Below, one piece after another: positions 34,665-43,283 of a stretch of DNA of 64,000 nt; positions within the stretch are counted from its first letter, which is position 1; every line of letters begins with the position of its first letter. The DNA comes from an uncultured Alcaligenaceae bacterium. Its GTDB lineage: Bacteria; Pseudomonadota; Gammaproteobacteria; Burkholderiales; Burkholderiaceae_B. A model generated the notes under the pieces. The model did not search any database. It was not told where the DNA came from and worked only from the letters and a program-made list of their open reading frames with translations. Where the stretch lies: NCBI GenBank assembly GCA_937995985.1, contig CALKIR010000017.1, forward strand, positions 1-64,000. Direction: 5' to 3'. The translations under genes were made by a program, and so were the position numbers.

Positions 34665-34821
34665 TCTTCTATTCATCGAGGAAGTGTAGCGCTGCTGCTT
34701 TGTTTATGCACAGTGATTTATTGGGCGTGTGGAGCCTAAGACTGGGCACGTGCGCATGGCCTTCTTATATAAGCCTTTGATTATTAATGGTTTTGTCTAT
34801 TTTTCTCTAATTCATACAAAG

Positions 34822-34875
34822 TTATCCACAATTGTACACATCTTCTCCCTTTGGTTTTACACAAAGTTATCCACA
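34822..34875 (+). promoter_or_regulatory. cluster of DnaA boxes upstream of priA
   Basis: Two perfect copies of the high-affinity DnaA box TTATCCACA lie at 34822-34830 and 34867-34875, both inside a longer direct repeat ACAAAGTTATCCACA and 45 bases apart. Between them, TTGTACACA (34832-34840) matches the relaxed consensus TTWTNCACA with one mismatch. All three point the same way. The last box ends 39 bases before the priA ATG, and the stretch upstream (34770-34820) is AT-rich. This is direct sequence evidence for DnaA binding. Whether it regulates priA or is part of a replication origin is not decided by it. Confidence 0.8.
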
Positions 34876-34914
34876 GGGTGCTGTATATTTTTTCAGTAGG
34901 GCATAGGGTTCGGT

Positions 34915-36981
34915 ATGACATCGCTACAGGCTGCTGCATTAGAAAAGTATTGGGTGCAAGTGGTGCTTGATGTGCCCTTACGTGGTCCTTTTGACTATTG
35001 GCATGATGCTCCAGTGGCCACTGGAAGTCGGGTGTTGGTGCCGTTTGGGCGAAGAAAGCTAGTGGGTATTGTGGTCGCTACGGTTTCACACCCTGCTTAT
35101 GACAAAGAGAAAATACGGCCGATACAGCAGGTATTAGATGATTTGCCGCCGTTGCCAGCTGATTGGATAGCGATGGGGCAGTTTGCTGCGCGTTATTATC
35201 ATCGCTCTTTGGGTGAGGTGTTGTTGCCGACTTTACCCGCGCCTTTAAGAACTGCAGCAGCTTATACAGGAAAGCGCTCGGCTGGAGGGCCGGTGGCGCG
35301 TTTACGGCGTCGCTCCATACAACCCTCTGCTGCCGTAGCAGCTGCGGCAGCGCCGCAGCTCAGTGCTGCGCAACAAGCCGCTGTGGAAGCAGTGCGGATG
35401 AATCAGCCGGGGCGTTATTTGTTATATGGCGTTACGGGAAGCGGCAAAACAGAGGTATATATACAGTTAGCGCTGCAGGCTTTGCGTTCTGGGCAACAAG
35501 TCTTATTTATGGTGCCCGAGATTAATTTAACGCCCCAATTTGAGCTGAATCTACGTCAACGGCTGCAGGATGGGGATCGGGGGTATGCGATTCATGTGAT
35601 GCACTCTGGGTTAGCGCAAGGAGCTCGTTTGCGTTCATGGTTGGCCGCGTATGAGGGGCAGGCTGATGTATTGCTTGGTACGCGTATGTCTGTGTTTACT
35701 CCTATGCCTCGCTTGGGTTTGATTATCGTAGATGAGGAGCATGACCCCTCCTATAAACAGCAAGAGGGGTTACGTTATTCCGCGCGGGATTTAGCAGTGT
35801 GGCGTGCTCACCAAGCAAAAATACCTGTGATATTGGGATCAGCAACGCCAGCATTAGAGAGTTGGGCACATGCGCAGCAGGGTAAATATCACTGCTTGAA
35901 ATTGACAGAGCGTGCTTTGTCGATGCCTTTGCCTGAGATTCATTTGGTGGATATGCGCCATGAGCATCCGCCTCATGGGCTCTCGGCGCGTTTGTTACAG
36001 GCCATAGAACAACGGCTGGCTAATCGTGAGCAAGTTTTGATTTTTATTAATCGGCGTGGTTATGCGCCGGTATTACGCTGCAATTCTTGTGGCTGGTTGA
36101 GTCATTGTTCACGTTGTAGTGCATATGCGGTCGTGCATAAGGGGTTGCGTCATTATCTGCAATGCCATCATTGTGGAGAACAGTGGGCGGTGGATCGAGC
36201 TTGCCCAGATTGTGGGGATCCCGATTTGCGTCCTTTGGGCCGAGGCACGCAGCGCTTAGAAGAATTCTTGAGTCAATATTTTCCCCAGGCTGGTATCGTC
36301 CGTATTGATGCCGATAGTACGCGCAGAAAGGGGGCTGCAGAGGAGCTTTTTGAGCAAGTGCATTCCGGGGCCGTGGATATTTTGGTGGGCACACAGATGG
36401 TATCCAAGGGGCATGATTTTAAGCGGCTGGGTTTGGTTGGGGTTATCAATGCTGATGCGGCGCTATTTTCACAAGATTTTCGTGCTCCGGAGCGCTTATT
36501 TGCACAGTTGGTACAAGTTGCAGGACGGGCTGGACGGCATCAGGCTGGGGCTGAGGTATTGGTGCAAACAGAATATCCAGAGCATGCTGTGTATCAGGCT
36601 TTGGTCGCACAGGATTATGAGCGCTTTGCGAATAAAGAGCTTAAGGAGCGACAAGCCTTGCAGCTTCCGCCGTATTCTTATCAGGCATTATTAACTACGG
36701 AAGCCCCTACCTTAAAAGAATCTATTGCATTTTTGCGGCAGGCGCGGCAGTGGGCGGTGCAGTGGTTGCGCGCCCAGGGCGGACAAAAGGTGTTAGTCTA
36801 TGATCCGGTGCCCTTACCTATTGTTCGGGTCGCTGATCGTGAGCGGGCCCAATTGTTAGTAGAGAGTGCTTCACGCACAGCTTTGCAGCAGTTTTTAGCT
36901 GTGTGGGATCAGAGGCTGGAGCAAATCGCTCAAAAAATGCGCCGTTCTTATACTTTAGAAGTGGATCCTTTAAGCATTTAG
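34915..36981 (+). CDS. priA: primosomal protein N' (replication restart helicase PriA)
   Basis: PriA recognises stalled forks and D-loops and reloads the replisome. The 688-residue protein has an N-terminal 3' DNA-binding domain (about 1-105), a DEAH helicase core with Walker A GVTGSGKT (172-179) and DEEH (273-276), and an insertion with eight zinc-binding cysteines: C389, C392, C398, C401, C417, C420, C430 and C433. GRAGR follows in motif VI. All catalytic elements are intact. Three DnaA boxes lie immediately upstream. rep follows after 11 bases, putting two replication-restart helicases in one transcript. Confidence 0.97.
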   Translation: MTSLQAAALEKYWVQVVLDVPLRGPFDYWHDAPVATGSRVLVPFGRRKLVGIVVATVSHPAYDKEKIRPIQQVLDDLPPLPADWIAMGQFAARYYHRSLGEVLLPTLPAPLRTAAAYTGKRSAGGPVARLRRRSIQPSAAVAAAAAPQLSAAQQAAVEAVRMNQPGRYLLYGVTGSGKTEVYIQLALQALRSGQQVLFMVPEINLTPQFELNLRQRLQDGDRGYAIHVMHSGLAQGARLRSWLAAYEGQADVLLGTRMSVFTPMPRLGLIIVDEEHDPSYKQQEGLRYSARDLAVWRAHQAKIPVILGSATPALESWAHAQQGKYHCLKLTERALSMPLPEIHLVDMRHEHPPHGLSARLLQAIEQRLANREQVLIFINRRGYAPVLRCNSCGWLSHCSRCSAYAVVHKGLRHYLQCHHCGEQWAVDRACPDCGDPDLRPLGRGTQRLEEFLSQYFPQAGIVRIDADSTRRKGAAEELFEQVHSGAVDILVGTQMVSKGHDFKRLGLVGVINADAALFSQDFRAPERLFAQLVQVAGRAGRHQAGAEVLVQTEYPEHAVYQALVAQDYERFANKELKERQALQLPPYSYQALLTTEAPTLKESIAFLRQARQWAVQWLRAQGGQKVLVYDPVPLPIVRVADRERAQLLVESASRTALQQFLAVWDQRLEQIAQKMRRSYTLEVDPLSI

Positions 36982-36992
36982 AGCTGTTATTT

Positions 36993-39014
36993 ATGAATGG
37001 ATTAGATCCGAATTTGAATGAAAAGCAGCGCGAGGCTGTGGTGTATTTAGATGGGCCTGCGTTGGTACTGGCTGGAGCGGGCAGTGGAAAAACGCGGGTA
37101 ATTACTCAAAAAATAGCTTATTTATTGCGGGTTTGTCATTATGATGCCCACCGTGTATTAGCTTTGACATTTACCAATAAAGCGGCTCGTGAGATGCGTG
37201 AGCGTTTGGCTTCGGTATTAGATAGGCGGCAAATGAAAGGTCTGTTTGTGGGGACTTTTCATAGTTTAGGTCTGCGTTTTTTACGTCAAGAAGCCGCGCA
37301 TGCGGGATTAAAATCTCGATTTTCTATTCTTGATGCCCATGATAGCTTTGCCGTAGTGCAGGATTTGCTGCATAGCACAGATAGAGGGCGTATATTTTCT
37401 GTGCAGCAGCAAATTTCTTTGTGGAAAAATGCTTTGTTGGTGCCCGATCAGGCTGCAGCGCATGTTAAAACAACTGCTCAAGAGGAGGCTTTACGCATTT
37501 TTTACAGTTATGAGGAGACGTTACGCGCTTATCAAGCCGTTGATTTTGATGATTTGGTTCGTTTGCCTGCTCTGTTGATGCGTGATGATCCAGATATTGC
37601 CGCCCGTTGGCAGCAGCATGTACATTATTTATTGGTGGATGAGTATCAGGACACTAATGTATGTCAGTATGAATGGGTGCGTCAGTTGGTGCAGCCTCGT
37701 GCGCAATTTACTGTGGTTGGTGACGATGATCAAGCTATTTATGCATGGCGCGGGGCAACGGTAGAAAATTTACAGCGTCTCAAGGAGGATTTTCCTACGC
37801 TGCGTCTCATTAAATTAGAGCAAAATTATCGCTCAGTGCAGCGTATTTTGCATGCAGCGAATCAGGTAATCAAGCATAATCCTGTTATTTTTGGAAAAAA
37901 GCTTTGGTCCGATTTGGGGTATGGGGAAGAGATCCACATTGAGGAGTGCCCCAATGAGCGTGCTGAGGCAGAGTGGGTATGTTTTGAGCTGATGCAGCAA
38001 CGTACCATGCGACAGGCTCGTTGGCGTGATTTTGCCGTTTTGTATCGCAGCAATCATCAAGCGCGTATTCTCGAGCAGTTTTTGCGTCACTATCGCATTC
38101 CTTATGTGCTGACTGGAGGGCAAAGCTTTTTTGCTAAAGCAGAGATTCGCGACGTTTTGGCCTATTTGCGTTTGTTGGCGAATACGGATGATGACCCGGC
38201 CTTTATTCGTGCGTTGACTCATCCGCGCAAAGGAATAGGAGAGGTGACTTTGCAGCGTTTGGGCGGGTTTGCAAGTGCGCAGGAGTGCTCTCTTTGGGAA
38301 GCTTTGCCTGATTTTTTATTAACTCCCGAATTAGCTACAGCACAGCGAGAGGCTTTGGAGGGGTTTAGGCATTTTATTATGCGTATGCTGGGTGAGGTGG
38401 AGTGTCGTGGCGCACAAGCAGCGGAGTTTTTACATCGTTTGGTCAGTGCCATTGAGTATGAGCATTATTTATTTGATCGTTATGATGAGCGACCGGCTCA
38501 GGCTCGTTGGCAGAATGTACTGGATTTGATCGAATGGCTGCAGCGCAAAGCGATTGAGGACGAGATGAGCGTGCTGGAAATTGTGCAGCATGTAAGTTTG
38601 GTCTCTTTGTTGGAAAATAACGAGGACGATGAAGAGCCTGATGCGGTGCAGTTATCTACCTTGCATGCAGCCAAGGGATTAGAGTTTCCACATGTGTTTT
38701 TAATAGGTGTTGAGGAGGGTTTATTGCCTCATTTGGGGCGTGAGGATGAGGATTTTCCTGAGGAGGATAAACCCACCTTATTAGCCAAACGAATTGAGGA
38801 AGAGCGTCGTTTGATGTATGTCGGTATTACGCGAGCACAGCGCAGTTTGCGGCTGAGCTGGTGTCAGCGTCGTCGTCAAGGGCGTGAAGAGGTCGTGCGT
38901 GAGCGTTCTCGCTTTATCAAGGAGATGTTAGCTACAGAGGAATCGGTGCAGGCCCCTGAGCCGGTCAAAACTCCTGATGATTATTTAGCTGAGTTAAAGT
39001 CTTTATTTGATTAA
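36993..39014 (+). CDS. rep: ATP-dependent DNA helicase Rep (UvrD/Rep superfamily)
   Basis: This 673-residue superfamily 1A helicase has the same length as E. coli Rep (673). Walker A is AGAGSGKT (27-34), motif Ia FTNKAAREM, Walker B VDEYQDTN (about 216), DDDQAIYAWRGA after it, and the C-terminal LSTLHAAKGLEF and MYVGITRA motifs. Rep is an accessory replicative helicase that clears proteins ahead of forks and feeds the PriA-PriC restart route. I start at the ATG at 36993; in-frame codons further upstream lie inside priA and encode an unrelated tail. Confidence 0.93.
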   Translation: MNGLDPNLNEKQREAVVYLDGPALVLAGAGSGKTRVITQKIAYLLRVCHYDAHRVLALTFTNKAAREMRERLASVLDRRQMKGLFVGTFHSLGLRFLRQEAAHAGLKSRFSILDAHDSFAVVQDLLHSTDRGRIFSVQQQISLWKNALLVPDQAAAHVKTTAQEEALRIFYSYEETLRAYQAVDFDDLVRLPALLMRDDPDIAARWQQHVHYLLVDEYQDTNVCQYEWVRQLVQPRAQFTVVGDDDQAIYAWRGATVENLQRLKEDFPTLRLIKLEQNYRSVQRILHAANQVIKHNPVIFGKKLWSDLGYGEEIHIEECPNERAEAEWVCFELMQQRTMRQARWRDFAVLYRSNHQARILEQFLRHYRIPYVLTGGQSFFAKAEIRDVLAYLRLLANTDDDPAFIRALTHPRKGIGEVTLQRLGGFASAQECSLWEALPDFLLTPELATAQREALEGFRHFIMRMLGEVECRGAQAAEFLHRLVSAIEYEHYLFDRYDERPAQARWQNVLDLIEWLQRKAIEDEMSVLEIVQHVSLVSLLENNEDDEEPDAVQLSTLHAAKGLEFPHVFLIGVEEGLLPHLGREDEDFPEEDKPTLLAKRIEEERRLMYVGITRAQRSLRLSWCQRRRQGREEVVRERSRFIKEMLATEESVQAPEPVKTPDDYLAELKSLFD

Positions 39015-39073
39015 AGACGAGGTGAGGGAGCTGCTGCTCATTTATAATCTAATTAAGCAATCAAGGAGAAAGT

Positions 39074-41536
39074 ATGCAATATTTATCCGGCCCTCTGTAT
39101 GGTGATGTACGCGGTTATAGTGCCGCTTATTTAGAGCAGCATGCTGCGCAAGAGCCCGCTTTTGCACGTTGGCGCGCTGGGTACGGTCCCATTCAGCACC
39201 ATTCAGATACCCAAGCATTGGTCGTGGCGATGGCTGCCGATTTGGTACAGCGTGGCATACATCCTAATGTGGCTGCAGTCTATGACAAACTAAGTGATTT
39301 AGACCGGTTGACTGCAGCGGCTATGTGGGTAGTCGTGCATATGACCTATGCTCAGCGGGTGCGTTTAGATGGACAGCCTTTACATGCTGAGGACTTTAAA
39401 GAAAAGCCCGAGGGGCATACTGGTGGGGCGTTAAATATGGCCCCAGCTTATGCTGCATATTTGATGTGGAACGCCTTAACCGGTGAAACACGCTCTTGGT
39501 TAATGGGCCAGGGGCATAGTGTGGCTGCCATTGAGGCATTAAATGTTTTGGTCGGCAATGTACATCCTGAGCAAGCTCAAGTTTATGGGTTACATGAGGC
39601 AGGGTTAAGTCAGCTGGTAGCTGATTTTTATTGTTACGCTCTGGCAGCCGATGGCACAACAGGGGTGCCCTTAGGCAGTCATGTCAATCCGCATACAGCA
39701 GGGGCAGTGCTCGAAGGAGGGTATTTGGGCTTTGCGGAGTTACAGTACGCGCATATGCCTCTGCGCGGAGAGAAGCTGATTGCTTTTTTGTCCGATGGGG
39801 CAGCAGAGGAGCAGCGTGGTAGCGATTGGATTCCGCGTTGGTGGCGTGCCCAGGATAGTGGCTATGCTTTGCCAATAATGATTGCTAATGGACGCCGTAT
39901 TGAGCAACGTACTGCATTAGGCACCGCTTCCGGTTTAGAGGGCTTCAAGGCGCATTTGCGAGGGTGCGGTTTTGATCCTATTCATTTTGATGGGCGTGAC
40001 CCGGCTGCCTTTGTTACAACGTTATGGCAGATGGAAGGCCGTTTGGCTCTTTGGGAGCAACGTTATGCACAGGGTTTAGAGCGCTATCCTGCTCCTATTC
40101 CTTATGGTATTGCAGAAAGTGAAAAAGGCTATGGCTTTTATGGTGCGGACCAAAATGCGGCTCATAATTTACCGTTGCCGGCCAATCCTCGCTATGATGA
40201 GCAGGCGCGGGATTTATTTAATCGTTATGCGCAGCCCTTATGGGTGAGTGCCCAAGAGTTACAGGCGATTGTGACCCGTTTAAATAATCATAAACAACAG
40301 GGACGGGTACAGGAGCGTGATCATGCCTTGGCGATACGCCATCCTAGCGCAGCACAGTTGCCCCCACTACAGTTTACCGACCAAGCGTGCACGCCGATGC
40401 AAGCAATGGATGAGTACTTTGTGGCTTTGGTAGAACATAATCCGCACCTACGTCCTCGGGTGGGCAATCCTGATGAGCTTGCAAGTAATCGTTTGCTCCG
40501 AGTATTGGAGCGCTTAAAGCATCGGGTTACAGACCCAGAAGGGGCCGCTGAGGATATTCATGGAGATATTATTACGGCTTTAAACGAAGAGGCGGTGGTG
40601 TCGGCTTGTTTGGGCAATCAGGGGGGGCTGAATTTAGTCGCCAGCTATGAGGCCTTTTGTGTCAAAATGCTAGGTGCTTTACGGCAGCGTATTATTTTTG
40701 CGCGCATGCAAAAAGAAGTGGGACGGCCTGCAGGGTGGATTAGTTGGCCAGTGGTGGCCACTTCGCATACTTGGGAAAATGGTAAAAATCAACAGTCCCA
40801 TCAAGATACTACTTTTTGTGAGGCCTTATTGGGTGAGATGAATGATGTATCACGGGTGCTATTTCCTGCTGATTACAATAGTGTTATGGCTGTGCTCCCC
40901 AGTATCTATGGCAGCCGAGGGCAAATTGTGTGCATGGTCGTTCCCAAGCAGGTCCGTCCGATGTTGTTCACTGAGGCACAGGCGCTGCAATTGGCACAAG
41001 AGGGCGCCCTGATTGATGATGAATATACGGCACCGCGGGCTTTATCAGAGGATCCTATTTTATTGGTTGCAAATGGGAGCTATCAGTTAGAACAAATGCG
41101 TGCTGCTGCACGTCGTTTGCAACAGTTAGAGCAGTCCTATCGTTTGGTGTATATACAAGAGCCTGGGCGTTTTCGTCAAGCGCGGGATCGGTGGGAGGCT
41201 GAGCAGCTTGTCTCAGCAGATGTACGCGAGTATTTATTCCGTGGTCCTTGGCGTGCGATGGTGGGGCTGACTCATATGCGGCCAGAAATACTGTCCGGCC
41301 ATCTATCATGTCTGTGGTCAGATATTCCTTTGGTGCGCATGCTTGGGTATATTAATCGGGGCGGCACCCTAAATGATTTTGGCATGCAGTTTGCCAATCG
41401 CGCCACTTGGGCGCATGTTATTGATGCACTGGCTCCTGTATTGGGTACGGCAGGAGGTTTGCAGCCTGATGAGCAGCAAGCCGTCGCTGGTGTGGGCAAT
41501 CCTTGGGTGCTTCAGGAGCATCTACACGGCAGTTAA
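39074..41536 (+). CDS. divergent phosphoketolase-family thiamine-diphosphate enzyme
   Basis: This 820-residue protein has the layout of phosphoketolases: an N-terminal ThDP-binding domain, a central pyrimidine-binding domain and a C-terminal transketolase-like domain. The metal and ThDP motif reads SDGAAEEQRGSDW, then IMIANGRRIEQRT, in place of the usual GDGE...LNGYKI. The histidine-bearing segments survive as MGQGHS, GSHVNPHTAG and SHTWENGKNQQSHQD. It is clearly distinct from canonical Xfp. Proteins of this subgroup in Burkholderiales and Rhizobiales are sometimes labelled xylulose-5-phosphate 3-epimerase, without firm evidence that I know of. AAGGAG lies 5 bases before the ATG. It stands alone, with no ackA, pta or pentose genes nearby. 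The reaction is therefore unassigned. Confidence 0.72.
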   Translation: MQYLSGPLYGDVRGYSAAYLEQHAAQEPAFARWRAGYGPIQHHSDTQALVVAMAADLVQRGIHPNVAAVYDKLSDLDRLTAAAMWVVVHMTYAQRVRLDGQPLHAEDFKEKPEGHTGGALNMAPAYAAYLMWNALTGETRSWLMGQGHSVAAIEALNVLVGNVHPEQAQVYGLHEAGLSQLVADFYCYALAADGTTGVPLGSHVNPHTAGAVLEGGYLGFAELQYAHMPLRGEKLIAFLSDGAAEEQRGSDWIPRWWRAQDSGYALPIMIANGRRIEQRTALGTASGLEGFKAHLRGCGFDPIHFDGRDPAAFVTTLWQMEGRLALWEQRYAQGLERYPAPIPYGIAESEKGYGFYGADQNAAHNLPLPANPRYDEQARDLFNRYAQPLWVSAQELQAIVTRLNNHKQQGRVQERDHALAIRHPSAAQLPPLQFTDQACTPMQAMDEYFVALVEHNPHLRPRVGNPDELASNRLLRVLERLKHRVTDPEGAAEDIHGDIITALNEEAVVSACLGNQGGLNLVASYEAFCVKMLGALRQRIIFARMQKEVGRPAGWISWPVVATSHTWENGKNQQSHQDTTFCEALLGEMNDVSRVLFPADYNSVMAVLPSIYGSRGQIVCMVVPKQVRPMLFTEAQALQLAQEGALIDDEYTAPRALSEDPILLVANGSYQLEQMRAAARRLQQLEQSYRLVYIQEPGRFRQARDRWEAEQLVSADVREYLFRGPWRAMVGLTHMRPEILSGHLSCLWSDIPLVRMLGYINRGGTLNDFGMQFANRATWAHVIDALAPVLGTAGGLQPDEQQAVAGVGNPWVLQEHLHGS

Positions 41537-41609
41537 ATACACTGTTTGTTAGGTGTGGGATTGTCCATTTGAGTTGTTTACTGTGTCCATCGTTTTTAAG
41601 GGGATAGTT

Positions 41610-43130
41610 TTGGATATTAAAGAGGTAGCAGTTATTGGTACAGGCGCAATGGGCCAAGGGATTGCCCAGATTGCCGCTCAGGCCGGTCTAAAAGTGTATT
41701 TATATGATGCACAGCCCGAGGCCACTGAGCGTGCTTTAGCCCAATTAGACAAAATTTGGGCGCGCCAAGTAGAGCGTGAGCGCATGACTCAAGAGCAGGT
41801 GGATGCCGCCCGTGCTCAGTTGGTAACCATTGCTGATTTAAATGAACTTAGTTCGGTTGATTTGGTCGTTGAGGCCATTGTAGAAAACCTCGACATTAAA
41901 AAAGAGTTGTTTGCTCAGCTAGAGGGGATTGTGCGTGAGGAGTGCATCCTAGCGTCCAATACCTCTTCTTTGTCAATTACAGCTATTGCTCAGGCATGTA
42001 AGCATCAAGGCCGCGTAGCAGGTTATCACTTCTTTAACCCTGTTCCGCTTATGCGTGTGGTTGAGGTGATAGATGGCTTGCGTACCCGTCCTGAGGTGAG
42101 TGAGGCTTTAATGGCGCTTGCGGAAAAGATGGGCCACAAAGCTGTACGCGCCAAAGATATGCCAGGCTTTATTGTGAACCATGCCGGCCGTGGAATGAAT
42201 ACTGAGGGCTTGCGTGTGGCTCAAGAGGGGGTCGCTGATTTTGCTCAAATTGATGCCATTATGCGTGAGCAGGCTGGATTCCGTATGGGGCCCTTTGAGT
42301 TGATGGATTTAACTGGGCTGGATGTTTCTCATGCGGTAATGGAGTCTATTTATTATCAGTTTTACGAAGAGGATAGGTTCCGTCCGTCTGCGATGGCCGC
42401 CGTGCGTTCTGCAGGGGGGCTCTATGGACGCAAGACCGGTGAGGGCTTTTATCGCTATGAGGACGGTCAAAAAGAGACCATTGCTGAGCCTGCAGTGCCT
42501 GCCGATCAGAGTGATCTTAAGGTCTGGGTGGCACCTTATCATGAAATAGGCTATGAGCGTGCTCTAGCTTGTGTGCGCGCCCTCGGTGCAGAGGTTGTTG
42601 AGGGAGATGAGCCGCCTGCAGATGCCTTAATTGTGGTGACGCCTTTTGGAGAGGATGTAGCAACCATTGTCTCTGAGTATGAGCTCGATCCTGAGCGTAC
42701 TGTTGCGTTGGATACGCTTTTCGGTTTAGAGCAGGGGCGACGTCGGGTCATTATGTGCTCATTGCGCACTGAGCCCAAGTGGCGTGATGCGGCACATGCG
42801 CTTTTTGCCCGTGATGGCACCGCAGTGTCTGTGATTGCTGATTCTACGGGTTTTGTCGCACAGCGCATCATGGCGATGATTGTGAATATTGCTGCAGATA
42901 TTGCTCAGCAGGGCATTGCCACTGCCAAAGATATCAATATCGCTACTGCATTGGGCTTGGGGTATCCCGAAGGGGGGCCCTTGGCTTATGGCGACAAATT
43001 AGATGCGGCGCTAATTTTAGAGATTTTACTTTCTATCCAAATGATCACAGGCGATCAGCGTTATCGTCCTAGCTTATGGCTGCAGCGTCGTGTACAACTG
43101 GGGCTGCCCTTAGATCACGAAAATAACTAA
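41610..43130 (+). CDS. 3-hydroxyacyl-CoA / 3-hydroxybutyryl-CoA dehydrogenase (PaaH-like)
   Basis: This 506-residue enzyme has an N-terminal Rossmann domain with GTGAMG (10-15), the catalytic histidine H140 in GYHFFNPVPL with E152, and a first C-terminal helical domain (about 188-285, with MPGFIVNHAGRGM). A second helical domain lies at about 410-500 (STGFVAQRIMAM). That doubled arrangement is typical of the 500-residue PaaH/HbdA type, which oxidises 3-hydroxyacyl-CoA with NAD. The TTG at 41610 is the best start, since AAGGGG lies 6 bases upstream and the Rossmann motif then begins at the usual place. It ends in its own terminator, separate from the malonate genes. Confidence 0.88.
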   Translation: MDIKEVAVIGTGAMGQGIAQIAAQAGLKVYLYDAQPEATERALAQLDKIWARQVERERMTQEQVDAARAQLVTIADLNELSSVDLVVEAIVENLDIKKELFAQLEGIVREECILASNTSSLSITAIAQACKHQGRVAGYHFFNPVPLMRVVEVIDGLRTRPEVSEALMALAEKMGHKAVRAKDMPGFIVNHAGRGMNTEGLRVAQEGVADFAQIDAIMREQAGFRMGPFELMDLTGLDVSHAVMESIYYQFYEEDRFRPSAMAAVRSAGGLYGRKTGEGFYRYEDGQKETIAEPAVPADQSDLKVWVAPYHEIGYERALACVRALGAEVVEGDEPPADALIVVTPFGEDVATIVSEYELDPERTVALDTLFGLEQGRRRVIMCSLRTEPKWRDAAHALFARDGTAVSVIADSTGFVAQRIMAMIVNIAADIAQQGIATAKDINIATALGLGYPEGGPLAYGDKLDAALILEILLSIQMITGDQRYRPSLWLQRRVQLGLPLDHENN

Positions 43131-43184
43131 TTGCCGCAGTTTAAAGTCAGCAGATTTTAAACAGCCAATTTGCTTACCCTGTTT

Positions 43185-43221
43185 CCCGATTAGCCCTATT
43201 AGGGTTAATCGGGGTTTTTTT
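43185..43221 (+). terminator. intrinsic terminator after the 3-hydroxyacyl-CoA dehydrogenase gene
   Basis: CCGATTAGCCCT and AGGGTTAATCGG form a 12-bp stem (one G-U pair) around ATT, followed by GG and seven T residues. It separates the dehydrogenase from the malonyl-CoA decarboxylase operon. Confidence 0.93.
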
Positions 43222-43224
43222 ATC

Positions 43225-43253
43225 TTGTCAAAAATTACAGCGCACAGTAGTCT
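43225..43253 (+). promoter_or_regulatory. weak candidate promoter for the malonate operon
   Basis: TTGTCA (5 of 6 to the -35 consensus) is followed after 17 bases by TAGTCT (3 of 6 to the -10 consensus), directly after the preceding terminator and 30 bases before the matA start. The poor -10 would suit an activator-dependent promoter. Confidence 0.3.
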
Positions 43254-43283
43254 GGTTTAAGGTTATCGGATGAAGGAGCTGTT

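Noticed and set aside
34571..34780. Possible 69-residue plus-strand gene between hemE and priA
   Set aside because: It spans the hemE terminator, has no ribosome binding site, and its residue makeup is not protein-like.
34770..34914. A full replication origin upstream of priA
   Set aside because: There are only two perfect and one near DnaA box, no dnaA, dnaN, parAB or rpmH nearby, and genes run the same way on both sides. I report the boxes but not an origin.
39043..39048. Promoter for the phosphoketolase-like gene at a TATAAT
   Set aside because: The -10 matches perfectly but nothing resembling a -35 lies 16-18 bases upstream, and the element sits close to the rep stop codon.
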